The position numbers and the translations under genes were made by a program. Shown piece by piece: positions 34,122 through 45,960 of a stretch of DNA of 64,000 nucleotides. The notes beneath the pieces were generated by a model. It saw only the letters and a list, made by a program, of their open reading frames with translations, did no database searches and was not told where the DNA came from. Within the stretch, counting starts at the first letter, position 1. Every line of letters starts with the position of its first letter. Where the stretch lies: NCBI GenBank assembly GCA_964006375.1, contig OZ023262.1:91585654-91649653 (forward strand), read 5' to 3'. This stretch comes from Tillus elongatus. Lineage: Eukaryota > Arthropoda > Insecta > Coleoptera > Cleridae.

Positions 34122-37100
34122 ATGGAGTTGATTCAGCTAAAAAATAAGCGCGAAAGCGTTTACAGACGAGTAGAAGCCATATTGCACGTGGCTCAACAGG
34201 TCAAAATAGACGCAGTAGTGGATTTAGATAGGTTGAATAGATTTGAGGTTCGTTTTGAGGCGTTGAATGAGTTGGTCAATCTATTTGATTCATTGCATTT
34301 GGACATCGTGTCGGTAGTTGATCGATCAGAGTTGGAGAGCGAGCATGAAATGCAGAACAAATTCGATGAACTGCAATACTCTATAAAAACTATCTATCGA
34401 GAACTGAGAGGTTATGCAAATAAAGCCGCTGAGAATCAAGCTCGATCCGTTTTTCACGGTAGTTCGAAATCGAGTCGAGCATCGAGTAAGTCGCGGTGTT
34501 CTGTCAAATCATCGAACGCTCGATCTCTCAGTGAAAAGGAAGTAACGAACGCAAACGCGATTATGTCAACTTCAAATTTAAACAGACATTTGAGGTTACC
34601 GAAAATCGAAATGCCAAAATTCGATGGAAATTGGAAAAACTGGCCAACCTTTTATGATCTGTTTAAAACAATGATTCATGAGAACGAATCATTGTCAGAT
34701 ATTGAAAAGTTCCAATATTTGAGTGCTTCGTTAGTGAAGGATGCAGCTGGCCTAATCAAGAATTTACCGCTAACGGGAAGCAATTATGGGATTGCATTCA
34801 AGTCTCTGGTCTCAAGGTATCACAATACCCGGGTTTTGTTGACCAATTATTGGCAGGGTATTGTACAGGCCCCCAAAGCAAATAGTGAATCTGCTTCTTC
34901 CCTACGAACGTTGTTGTCTGTATTCAGTGAAAATTTGGAAGCGTTGAAGCAGTTTGAACATGACATGTGGGATTTCACTAAATTCAACATGTTGCTGCAA
35001 AAGGTGGATATGAGTCTTAAGCAAAAATTTGAGCTTGAGTTTTGCGAATCGGACATTCCCAGTTTTAGTAGTTTATGTAGATTCTTGGAAAAGCAGTGTA
35101 AAGCAATGGAGACAACTGCCTTAACTTCCAATTATGTGACTAATAGAAGGCAGCATGTTTCAGCAACCACTGCTAGGCCCGCTTCGTCCTTTGTTACCAG
35201 CACAAAGCTTGTATGTGCTTATTGTAAGGAGGAGCACCCCATGCTCAAGTGTGATGGATTTCTATCTTTATCCTCTCATAAACGGTATACGTTCGCAAAA
35301 AAGAATAATCTTTGTTTTAACTGTTTATCAAACTCGCATGCCAGCAGGGAGTGCAAGTCATCAAGTTGTCGTGTATGTAATAAACACCATCATACATTAT
35401 TGCACTTCCCAAAAGCACCGGCATCGGGAGATGAGAGTGACTCAAACAAGCCACCTGTGGAAGAGCCACAAGGTGCAGAGCAATTGCGTGTGTTGGCAAG
35501 TGTGGTAAAAAGGGAACAGTCCGTGTTACTGGCAACTATAATGCTATTAGTACGAGATAAAAATGGAAAGGTTAGGAGATGTCGAGCTCTCCTGGATTGT
35601 GCGAGTGAGGCTAATTTCATTTCGCAGCAGTGTGTTGAAAAATTGGGGCTCAACACCTCATCTCGTTCAGTGATGGTTCAAGGCTTGAACCAAATGAGCT
35701 CGCTTGCTAGCCAAGGCACTCTCAAATGTCGAGTAGAGTCCATTTATGAGCCAACAAAGTTAGAGTTGGACATGATTGTGATTCCGAACATTTGTTCCAA
35801 GATCCCTTCTGCTAAAATTGAGCAGTGCCACTGGCAACATATTCAGAACTTAGAGTTGGCAGATTCAGAGTTTGGTATACCAGGGGACATTGAAATTTTG
35901 TTGGGTACTGACGTTTATGCTCATGTGGTTAGACCTGGAATAAAGAGAGGGCCTCGAGGTGCACCAGTGGCCATCAATACTGTTTTTGGTTGGGTGCTTA
36001 TGGGCAGTGTAGAACAGTCAAAGTCTCATTCTGTTGTGAATAGTTTATGCACGTTGGTCGACTTGGATCATACCTTGAAACAGTTTTGGAGCTTGGAACA
36101 GGTACCACAAGGTTTAGTTATGTCTCCGGAAGATAAAAAATGTGAGGAAATCTTCAAGAAGACTCAGCACCGAAATAGTGCTGGGAGATATATTTTAAAT
36201 ATGCCCTTTCGTGAGGGTACTCCGTGTTTGGGAGAATCTTTCAGTGTTGCATTGAGGCGGTTTTACTCCCTGGAAGCACGTCTTAGTAGGGATCCAGCGT
36301 TGCACAAGTCCTATTCGGAGTTTATCAGGGATTATTATGAGTCTGGCCATATGTCTCTGGTATCAGATGTAGCTGTGGAACCATCTGATGCATACTATAT
36401 TCCCCATCATTGTGTGTTGCGTCCTCACAGCCTTTCGACCAAACTGCGGGTGGTATTTGATGCTAGTTCCAAAAGTACGAATGGTGTATCTCTGAACGAT
36501 ACGTTGTTAGTGGGAGCGAAGTTGCAGACAGATATTGCCACTGTGTTGTTGAAATTTCGCTCAAACAAAATTGCATTTACTGCTGACATTCGGCAAATGT
36601 ATCGACAAATTTTGGTTGTAGATAATCATAGGGATTATCAAAGAATTCTCTGGAGGTTCTCAAAGGGGGAACCTGTACAGAAATATCGCCTTAATACTGT
36701 CACATATGGGGTCTCCTCAAGCCCACACATGGCAATCCGAACAATGATGCAGCTTTGTGATGATGAGGAATCATCTTTTCCATTGGCAGCAAAGCTAGTT
36801 CGGTCCGATCTCTATGTGGATGATGTAGTCAGTGGAGTCGACTCATTGTCAGAGGCTTTTGAGTTGCAACGGCAATTGATTGGGTTGTTTGCTAAGGGGG
36901 GTTTTGAATTGAAGAAGTGGGCCAGCAATAATTCGAAACTGTTGTCCACAGTATCAGCTGATAGTCAGCAACCTCGATCGTTAGATTTAAATGATCCATC
37001 AGTGTTGAAAATTTTAGGATTGCAGTGGTGTCCCATAGGTGATACATTCTCTTTTAATGTTGAACCTATTGATCGTCCGTGCACAAAACGAAATCTTCTT

Positions 37101-37487
37101 TCGGAATTGGCAAGAATTTATGACCCCCTGGGTTTTTTGTCTCCTGTTACCCTGTTGGCAAAATATCTTATGCAGTGCTTGTGGGAGCAAAAAGTGGGAT
37201 GGGATGATAAGCCCTCAAAGGATATTGTTGGTCAGTGGTCTCAGTATAAATCACAACTCAGTGCGCTAGCAGGTTTATCAATTCCCAGAGGCGTAATACA
37301 CGATAATATCATCAGTACAGAACTCCATGGGTTCTGTGATGCATCGGAGCGAGGGTCAAGTTTGGATCAATTTTCTGTGTGCCAAGTCCAAGGTATCACC
37401 TTTAAAAAGAATATCGATTCCACGTCTCGAATTGTGTGGGTGTTTATTGTTGGCAAAGCTTCTGGAATTTGTGTGTCGGGTGTATGA
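34122..37487 (+). CDS. BEL Gag-protease-RT polyprotein, open to the RNase H break
   Basis: The frame opens at the ATG at 34122, 251 bp after the LTR. An N-terminal helical region is followed from about residue 158 by LPKIEMPKFDGNWKNWPTFY, the DUF1759 gag-like domain. Zinc knuckles span residues 364-425 (CAYC...C, CFNC...C, CRVC...H). The DUF1758-type aspartic protease has LLDCASEANFIS near residue 488, with DCAS where DSG/DTG is commoner. RT follows: LRVVFDASSKS, FTADIRQMYRQI (catalytic D), and LYVDDVVSG with YVDD at about 897. RNase H starts at ELHGFCDASERG. Immediately after this a deletion shifts the frame, so residues beyond about 1076 are out of register and not native. Confidence 0.93.
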   Translation: MELIQLKNKRESVYRRVEAILHVAQQVKIDAVVDLDRLNRFEVRFEALNELVNLFDSLHLDIVSVVDRSELESEHEMQNKFDELQYSIKTIYRELRGYANKAAENQARSVFHGSSKSSRASSKSRCSVKSSNARSLSEKEVTNANAIMSTSNLNRHLRLPKIEMPKFDGNWKNWPTFYDLFKTMIHENESLSDIEKFQYLSASLVKDAAGLIKNLPLTGSNYGIAFKSLVSRYHNTRVLLTNYWQGIVQAPKANSESASSLRTLLSVFSENLEALKQFEHDMWDFTKFNMLLQKVDMSLKQKFELEFCESDIPSFSSLCRFLEKQCKAMETTALTSNYVTNRRQHVSATTARPASSFVTSTKLVCAYCKEEHPMLKCDGFLSLSSHKRYTFAKKNNLCFNCLSNSHASRECKSSSCRVCNKHHHTLLHFPKAPASGDESDSNKPPVEEPQGAEQLRVLASVVKREQSVLLATIMLLVRDKNGKVRRCRALLDCASEANFISQQCVEKLGLNTSSRSVMVQGLNQMSSLASQGTLKCRVESIYEPTKLELDMIVIPNICSKIPSAKIEQCHWQHIQNLELADSEFGIPGDIEILLGTDVYAHVVRPGIKRGPRGAPVAINTVFGWVLMGSVEQSKSHSVVNSLCTLVDLDHTLKQFWSLEQVPQGLVMSPEDKKCEEIFKKTQHRNSAGRYILNMPFREGTPCLGESFSVALRRFYSLEARLSRDPALHKSYSEFIRDYYESGHMSLVSDVAVEPSDAYYIPHHCVLRPHSLSTKLRVVFDASSKSTNGVSLNDTLLVGAKLQTDIATVLLKFRSNKIAFTADIRQMYRQILVVDNHRDYQRILWRFSKGEPVQKYRLNTVTYGVSSSPHMAIRTMMQLCDDEESSFPLAAKLVRSDLYVDDVVSGVDSLSEAFELQRQLIGLFAKGGFELKKWASNNSKLLSTVSADSQQPRSLDLNDPSVLKILGLQWCPIGDTFSFNVEPIDRPCTKRNLLSELARIYDPLGFLSPVTLLAKYLMQCLWEQKVGWDDKPSKDIVGQWSQYKSQLSALAGLSIPRGVIHDNIISTELHGFCDASERGSSLDQFSVCQVQGITFKKNIDSTSRIVWVFIVGKASGICVSGV

Positions 37488-39294
37488 AGGTCGTTTTGAG
37501 TTTAACTCTATGTATGCTTGGTCAGACTCTATGGTGGCACTTGCCTGGATAAAATCATCTTCCAATAGGTGGAAGACCTTTATTGGGAATCGAGTAGCAA
37601 GCATACAAGAGAAGATTCCTCCAGAGTCATGGCATCACGTAAGTGGACAAGAAAACCCAGCTGATTGTGCATCGAGAGGCATGTTACCTTCTGGGTTTTG
37701 TGAGCATCCACTATGGTGGGCGGGACCCGCCTGGCTAAAATTGGCAAGAGAAAATTGGCCCAAGTCGTTGCGTTTTGAGCCGCCAGAAGAGTGCCTGGCG
37801 GAGCAACGAACTCTCCCCGTACTAGTTACTTTGGCAAATGAGGAGTGGCTCAGTAAACTTTTGAATCGCTTTTCGCATCTACGGAAAATTCAGGGTGTTG
37901 TATATTGTCAGCGGTTTGTGCGAAATTGTAGGGTGTCTCCATCTGACCGAACTACTGCATCTCTGACAGCCACCGAATTACAGGAGGCGCTTCATATGCT
38001 TATCAAATGTGCTCAAGGTGAAGTATTTCAAAGGGAAATAGCATCCTTGGTTAAAGGTGAGAGGTGTGCGAGGACAATAAATAAGTTAGCCCCCTTTCTG
38101 GATACAGAGGGTATCCTCAGGGTGGGCGGTCGCCTTCGTCAAGCTGATGTTCCAGTTGAAGTGAAACACCCTATATTGTTGCCCCGCTCACATCGTCTCA
38201 CCGAGTTAATCATTGCACACACACACCATGTCAATCTTCATCCTGGTCCTCGCACATTGCTTCATTTGCTTTCGCAACAGTTTTGGATTTTGTCCCCTCG
38301 GAGAGCTATTCATCATGTTTTGTCAAGGTGCTATCGTTGCTTTCGAGTGAATCCTACTCCCATGGCACCGATGATGTCTGATTTGCCAGTTGCCAGGGTT
38401 TCTCAGTTGAAGCCGTTTTCACACAGCGGAGTTGATTTTGCAGGTCCAGTTTTTGTGACACAGGGCAGATATCGAGGTGTCCGAAAGGTGAAAGCATATA
38501 TTTGTTTGTTTGTGTGCATGGCAACGAAGGCCCTCCATTTGGAAGTAGTGTCTGATCTTTCAGCTGAAGCCTTCTTGGCAGCTCTTCGGAGGTTTGTGGC
38601 TCGCAGAGGAAGATGTGACAATTTGTATAGCGATAGAGGTACCAACTTCGTCGGCTCAAATAAGCAGCTCTTAAACTATGCAAAGGGGGCAGCAGATGCT
38701 TGTACCATTGAGTGGCATTTCAACCCCCCATCAGCTCCGCATTTTGGAGGTCTGTGGGAGGCAGGAGTGCGCTCAGTCAAGACTCATTTGCGAAGGGTGA
38801 TCGGTTTGCAGATTCTGACCTTTGAGGAAGTGTCCACGTTGCTTGCTCAAGTGGAATCAGTTTTGAATTCTCGACCATTGTGTAGTGCGAGTACTGATCC
38901 AAATGATCTGTTAGCCCTATCCCCAGGACATTTTCTTACAATGGAACCGTTAGGTGCTCCTCCTGATGCTGATTTGACTTTGTTAAGTATGAATCGCTTG
39001 TCACGCTGGCAGCTGGTGCAAAGGATCCACCAGGACTTTTGGCGCCGCTGGAAGAACGAATACCTGCATACACTGCAGCAGCGTGGTAAGTGGGATACTG
39101 TGCAAACGTCCCCCCCGATCGGAGCTTTAGTTGTGATTAAAGATGAGACTTCGTCACCTCTTGTTTGGAAGCTCGGACGCATTATGCAACTATACCCAGG
39201 CCGTGATGGTATAGCTCGGGTAGCTCAAGTTCGCACTAGTAGTGGCACTTTTGATAGGCCTCTGACGAAGTTATGTCTGTTGCCATCGCAGTAA
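37350..39294 (+). CDS. BEL RNase H (rest)-integrase polyprotein segment, shifted frame
   Basis: The reading resumes as GQVWINFLCAKSKVSPLKRI, the normal continuation of BEL RNase H, after the loss of an estimated 10-20 residues. A short ATG-started extension upstream (from 37327) is out-of-frame noise. Next come YAWSDSMVALAWI, the zinc-binding H-H-C-C of integrase (H...HHVNLHPG...C..C near 38190-38345) and the catalytic core. The core has D in SGVDFAGPVF, D in YSDRGTNFVGS and E in FGGLWEAGVRSVK. A DUF5641-type C-terminus follows (RWQLVQRIHQDFWRRW, WKLGRIMQLYPG). The stop is at 39294. It would normally be translated as part of one polyprotein; here it cannot be without frameshifting. Confidence 0.9.
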
Positions 39295-39433
39295 TACGTC
39301 TGCCTTGAAATTTTTTGTACAGTTAATTATAAATCCAATAGCTTCAGTTTTTTGTTTTTTGTGCTTATTGTAAATTTTTGTTTTGTTTGTTTATTTGAGA
39401 AACAATATAATTGTGAAAATAAATCCTTATTTT

Positions 39434-39444
39434 GGTGGGCGGAA
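39434..39444 (+). promoter_or_regulatory. BEL polypurine tract
   Basis: GGTGGGCGGAA abuts the 3' LTR and would prime plus-strand DNA synthesis. Confidence 0.7.
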
Positions 39445-39868
39445 TGTTCATGCTCGTTGTTCTGTCACTTTTAAATTCAAATGTCGCGCGCTACACTGAC
39501 ATAGAGTAAGTGTTACTAATGGTTTCCGCCAGAAGACCAGAGAGGGGGAAGAAGAATGAGAGAAGGGAGAGAAGCTTGCATCCCTCTGCCACTTGTTTTT
39601 GAGTCCTTGAAGAGGCAAGAGGTCTCGAGAAAGCGAATTGCTTTCAACCCCTTGAAGAGACACGAGGTCTCTAAATATCCATTTTGTTTGTAAGTCCTTT
39701 GGGAGACACGAGGTCCCTAGAGGTGTTGTGTGTGAATACAGAAAAACGAAGCTTATGTTCCTGCATTATTGGAGAATAAAGGTAGGTAACTTTGCTTATT
39801 GTCAGTGCCCTATTTGTTCTGTTTTTTTTTTGTTATTCATTATAAAATAAATACACGTGGTATTTACA
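39445..39868 (+). repeat. BEL 3' LTR
   Basis: Identical to the 5' LTR except for one extra T in the T-run before TTATTCATTATAAAAT. It is followed by the target duplication GTTTC. Confidence 0.95.
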
Positions 39869-39873
39869 GTTTC

Positions 39874-40740
39874 TATTTTAAAGTTTAAATTATCAATTTC
39901 AACAAAAATGGTCACTTATTATAATCCATTTTTACAGACAATAGAGAAAAGCAAAGAAACCGGATAAAATGTGTTACGGTAAGTGTAAGTAGTTCAAACG
40001 GGACTTCATGAAATCCTGTATCTGCGTCCTCTATTAGGGAAAAGAGCATCCAAAGCTCGTTATTCCTCGATATCCCTATTTGCAGTTTGTTTAAATTACT
40101 CGGGAGCGGAAGGATACGAAACGATTTCCAGGACGACTTGTACAAACGGAATCGCCCACCACAATATAAAACTGATAGATTCCGTGTTGGCACGTGTAAG
40201 AGAAATAAAGAGGGTGTTCAAAGAAGCCCGAAAATCTCCCTTCGACTGAACACAGAACAGAACACATCTTTATGTTTTCTCATATTTCATAATTGATTGC
40301 ATACGAACACATAACCGCCACAACTGCCACATTTATCTCTTTATATTCGACAGGAACAAATGGAAGACATTTGCGTCTAAAGGATGTGATTCTCAAATTG
40401 ATTGTCTCGTAAGGAACGGTCTTGTAAAAAAGACTAGAAATCCAATTGTGTCATGCTCCATTTTCCACTGCCATTTAAATAATTGGTTCTGTCCCGCGCT
40501 AAAACAAATGTTCTCCACGTTTATAAACTAAACAGATTTATAACATCAGTGTGGAACTACTAAACGAAATTATGTTTCTACATGGCATTAAAGTTTGCTG
40601 TTGCTTGGCTAGTTGACTAACAGTTAATCAGAGCTTATTGCTATAGCTTTCTCTCGGCTGTGTGTTTATATTTAAATCTGACAGCTGCAATTCACGGATA
40701 AATACTAAATAATTGAATTAGTTATAATTAGTTAGTTTCG
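39874..40740. other. Non-repetitive-looking DNA, no gene
   Basis: Continuation of the BEL target site. Balanced composition, no module match, no recognisable coding motif. Open frames near 39912-40296 lack family features. Confidence 0.4.
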
Positions 40741-40980
40741 TAATTGTATATTAAATGTTACTAGTAAATTTTCATCAACAAGATTCATTAACAGAGAGGT
40801 CACGATGGTGAGATTTCCGAAAAAATATATTAAATGAGAGTGATTTAGAATCCATATGAAAGGTCCCTTGTTGTTGTCCCATTCACGAAGAGAAGAAAAT
40901 TAAATGTGAAAACCCCACTTTGATTGGAACAGATATACATTTTTCCAATAAAGTTAAATATTTAGGGATCTTCTTAGACT
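40741..40980. repeat. TA-element left-flank remnant
   Basis: 40755-40860 carries a diverged left-flank module (CAGAGAGGTCACGATGGTGA). 40860-40980 is unmatched. Confidence 0.55.
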
Positions 40981-41300
40981 AAAAAGTCTGGACGCAGGAA
41001 GTGCATTATGGATGTCAATTTTCATAAAAATGTGTTCAATAGCAAATTTGTATTTTTTTATTGAATGCAGGCATCAAATTTGGTTACCGGTATAACCTAT
41101 CTAATAGAAACAAGAATGTACCATACTACATCAAAATAACTGTTTTGTTTGGAAAACTAAAAACTTTTCCTAAAATAAACTAAAATGTACCTGAAAAAAC
41201 TGGTTTTCTAGCCAACGAACCCTAGGTTAATAGCAAATTGAGTTATTGAAATTTAAAGCATTTGTTGAAAATTCGCTACCAAAACCCACTTACCTCTTTT
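40981..41300. mobile_element. Short inverted-repeat element, reversed relative to 14027-14360
   Basis: The left end is AAAAAGTCTGGACGCAGGAA; the right end is a diverged GCTACCAAAACCCACTTACC. The interior reads as the reverse of the elements at 8.8 and 14.0 kb (for example AATAGCAAATTTGTATT and GCCTGCATTC-type phrases). Non-coding. Confidence 0.7.
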
Positions 41301-41788
41301 ACAAAAATTCGTACACCACTGCCAAAGCATCAGGGAAGGGGTCTATTTGAAATGAATTTTCTGAAAATATTTTAGTAAAATAAAGTACAATGACGGTTGA
41401 AGCTGAAACTTAGGGTTTTGTAAACCACTTGCCACTTTTTTTACAAAACCCGTATTCGTGTTAGGTTCTTTGTTTTTGTGCGTTTCTCTGGTCATCAAAG
41501 GCACCCAATAGATTTAAATACATTTAACTTTTTTCATTTTAACCTAGAGATCCACATTTTGCTACGTAGTATGCCTTTCTTTATTTAAACCTACGTACCA
41601 AATTTGGTTGCCATAGCTATTTTATTTCCATAGATACAAACATTTTTCATAAGGAAACCCAAAAGATTCCTGGAAAGACTGGTCAGATTTTTCTGGCTTA
41701 CAAACATTTTCAAGGCACTTACGAAAGGAATGCACTCGACAAATTTGATCAAAATCGGCGGATTATTTTTTGATTTATCGGTGTGATA

Positions 41789-41790
<2 letters not shown>
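41301..41790. repeat. TA-element interior and right-flank modules (reversed)
   Basis: The GGGTCTATTTGAAATGAATT module, then GTACCAAATTTGGTTGCC, then TTTTTGATTTATCGGTGTGA lead directly into the TA tract at 41791. Confidence 0.8.
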
Positions 41791-41855
<65 letters not shown>

Positions 41856-42139
41856 TTAAGTTTTCGTGACGGTAATAGTGTTAGTTACTTAAAAAATTGT
41901 GGGAAAGCCGTCAGTTGCAAAATAAAACTCTTTATTAAAAGCCGAGCTTTCGGAAAAGTTTATTCCATTCTCAAGGATCTAACGTGAGTTTTACTATAAC
42001 TAATTATGAAAATACAAACATGAAAAAAACCGTTTTTTTTTTAATTTGACTTCAGTCAAATTTAAAAAACTTTTCCGAAAGCTCGGCTTTTAATAAAGAG
42101 TTTTATTTTGCAACTGACGGCTTTCCCACAATTTTTTAA

Positions 42140-42207
<68 letters not shown>
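41791..42207. repeat. Perfect foldback between two TA tracts
   Basis: TA tracts occupy 41791-41852 and 42139-42207. Between them, 41888-41960 and 42068-42140 are inverted copies identical over all 73 bp, with a 107-nt centre. The arms contain GGGAAAGCCGTCAGTTGC and GCCGAGCTTTCGGAAAAG. A long single-strand hairpin or cruciform is possible. Confidence 0.9.
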
Positions 42208-42210
<3 letters not shown>

Positions 42211-42735
42211 GAGAGAGAGAGACCTTGGATATTTATATGTACTAGGGGACTAGTTAGCGCGCATTTAAAGAAAACTTTCTAAAAGGTATGGAATCTGATC
42301 TAAATACAGAGGTAGAGACTTTTCTGTGGCTTCACAGAGAAAATTTTGTTTTGCGTGACGATGCCGTAAAAATCAACATTGGTTGCAGAGAAAAAACAAG
42401 CAGTTGTAAGGCCACAGGAAAAGCGTCTACGGCTGTACGAAGTATGGAACGGCTAGGACAATAACAAACAATTACATCAGCTACTCAAATCTAATTAAGC
42501 CTTAAAAATTTTTATTTCCTTTTAAACTAATTTGTTTATACAAAAACTCGCAAAAAAATCTATCTAGATTACACAATTTGACTAGCCAACGAACCTTAAG
42601 TTAATAGCAAAAATTGCGTTATTGAAATTTGAAGCATTCAATGAAAATTCGCTACCAAACCCCACTTACTTCGCCTCAATTTTCCTCACAAACATATGCA
42701 TCATATTTCTATGTAAAATGTAAATATACCATAAT
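42208..42735. other. Short GA run, TA-element remnant and unmatched sequence
   Basis: A (GA)n run at 42208-42221 is followed by a diverged flank module. 42580-42665 resembles the end of the short inverted-repeat interior (CCAACGAACCTTAAGTTAAT, then GCTACCAAACCCCACTTAC). The remainder is unmatched. Confidence 0.45.
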
Positions 42736-43520
42736 ATAAGGGATGTTTGAATAAATAATTGTAGATATCACCAACGACTTATGGACCAACCTCTAATTGT
42801 CAAAATAGCTTTATAAGACGCAGCTTAAGACGCCCCATAATTAACGTATGCAACTTTTTCTCGTGTCTTGTATAATAACAATTATATTGATCGTTACTGT
42901 AGAAATGCGTCACCCTGTATCTATGTAAATAGATAAAAACTGAAACCCAGATATGGGATTCTAGGGGGCCTAGTTTGCACTCATTTGAACAAATATTTTT
43001 AAAATTCAAAAGTCGCGGGCTCAATATTAACGAATTTTTTCTACGAAATTTAGCTAAAAATTATAGACTGTTAAACCATAAACTTAACTAAAACTACTGC
43101 CAAAGCATCAGAGAAAGGGTCTATTTGAAATTAATTTTCTGGAAATATTTTAGTAGAATGACGGGCAATGACGGTTGAAGATGAAACTTAAGGATTTGTA
43201 CAGCATTCTTTTTGCTACATTTTATCTACATAACCAGTATTCGTTTCAGGTTCTTTGCCTAAACGTTGCCAATTTTGACGTTTCAAATCGCGACTTTGAC
43301 GTTTTTATAGTGCAAAATGCGTACCAAATTTAGTTGCCATTTGTTTCCGGAGATATAAAAACTTTACGAAAGGAAATACAAAATTTTTATTATATATATT
43401 GTGTGTGTGTGTGTTTATGCATGTACATAATCTCTGTAAAATATAGTAAATAATTTTTATGAAAATTCCCCGCCATAACGGACATATCCCACGTCCAGAC
43501 TGTGTACTTAGCTAGGAAGC
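42736..43520. repeat. TA-element modules without TA tract, ending in terminal motif
   Basis: The CACCAACGACTTATGGACC module (42765-42920), the left flank (GATATGGGATTCTAGGGGGC), a loop region, the GGGTCTATTTGAAATTAATT module (43115-43300) and the right flank come in turn. A diverged terminal motif lies near 43450-43500 (CATAACGGACATATCCC). Confidence 0.75.
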
Positions 43521-43650
43521 CAGCTTAAAAAAACTTCGGAACGCAGCAAGTGCGTTATAGTAGTGAATTTTCATAAGAATTGTACACTATTAGTAAGACT
43601 ATTAAATACTATTACTACTAAATGCTATTAAAGCTAATTCCTTAAATTTA
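43521..43650. repeat. Inverted-repeat element end, long-interior type
   Basis: CTTCGGAACGCAGCAAGTGC at the left continues into TTTTCATAAGAATTGTACAC, the interior start shared with 56.2 kb and, reversed, 17.3 and 61.7 kb. Confidence 0.7.
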
Positions 43651-44335
43651 AATGGACCTTGGAGATTGGTTTTAGAGTCCCAGTTATGGATTATTTGAAA
43701 AAATGTATGTTTTATATGGAGTTAAAAAATTAAATTCTGGTCTTAGATATAATATAATATGTACTGCAAGTGTTTAAAAAAAATGTGTTACAAATTTCAT
43801 TACTTTTGGACGCAAACTTTGTCTCGGTATTAGGAAAGAAATGATCCAAGGCTCACAATTTACACAATTGCAAGTTGATTGTACATTTTACACAGCTCCA
43901 TCTATAAAATTTTGTGTGAACTAGAACTATCCTGACAACATACCACCTGGTCTAGCACCGAGATGGCGTCCCTGTCGTATCTCTCACAACGTTCTCCAGG
44001 CTGACATCTTGCGACAAATTCCATTGTTTAAATTTGTATCTACGATTTATTTAAATAGCACAGCAATACAGACAACGTCGTCTCTCTTTGTCCAAGATTG
44101 TAGATATTGCATTACAGAATTTGAAGTGATGTCGAGGATTATTTTATAATTAATTTCGAATAACTTTATTTTCCTTTGATCAAGCAACTTGAAAATTGGC
44201 ACACAACCACGTCTGTCTATGTTGTATTAAGTTGTAAATATTCGTTTCAATCACTTAGACAATTTGAGAGATCTTGCGTTTTGAAAAATATTTTTTAATT
44301 TTTTTATTAAGAAAAATCGACCGTTAAGATTTAAT
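43651..44335. other. No recognisable gene
   Basis: 43900-44110 has balanced composition and no match in the window; possibly single-copy DNA. The rest is AT-rich and unmatched. Confidence 0.4.
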
Positions 44336-45946
<1,611 letters not shown>

Positions 45947-45960
45947 CTGCCCCCCTCCTT
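45947..45960 (-). promoter_or_regulatory. gypsy polypurine tract
   Basis: On the minus strand AAGGAGGGGGGCAG lies directly against the 3' LTR and overlaps the pol stop codon (TAA at 45961-45959) by two bases. Confidence 0.85.

Larger units (their letters stand above)
33448..39868 (+). mobile_element. BEL/Pao LTR retrotransposon, recent insertion with a broken pol
   Basis: A 6.4-kb element bounded by LTRs of 423 and 424 bp that differ by one base in a T-run. It is flanked by the 5-bp duplication GTTTC (33443-33447 and 39869-39873). The order is gag-like domain, protease, RT, RNase H, integrase, all on the plus strand. There is no envelope-like frame after pol; only about 150 bp separate the pol stop from the right LTR. 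A frame-breaking deletion in the RNase H region near 37350 separates the two long frames. LTR identity says the insertion is young, so the deletion probably existed before transposition or arose very recently. Confidence 0.95.

Noticed and set aside
35155..35508. 117-codon plus-strand frame within the BEL gag-protease region
   Set aside because: Overlaps the zinc knuckles of the real frame in another phase; a shadow.
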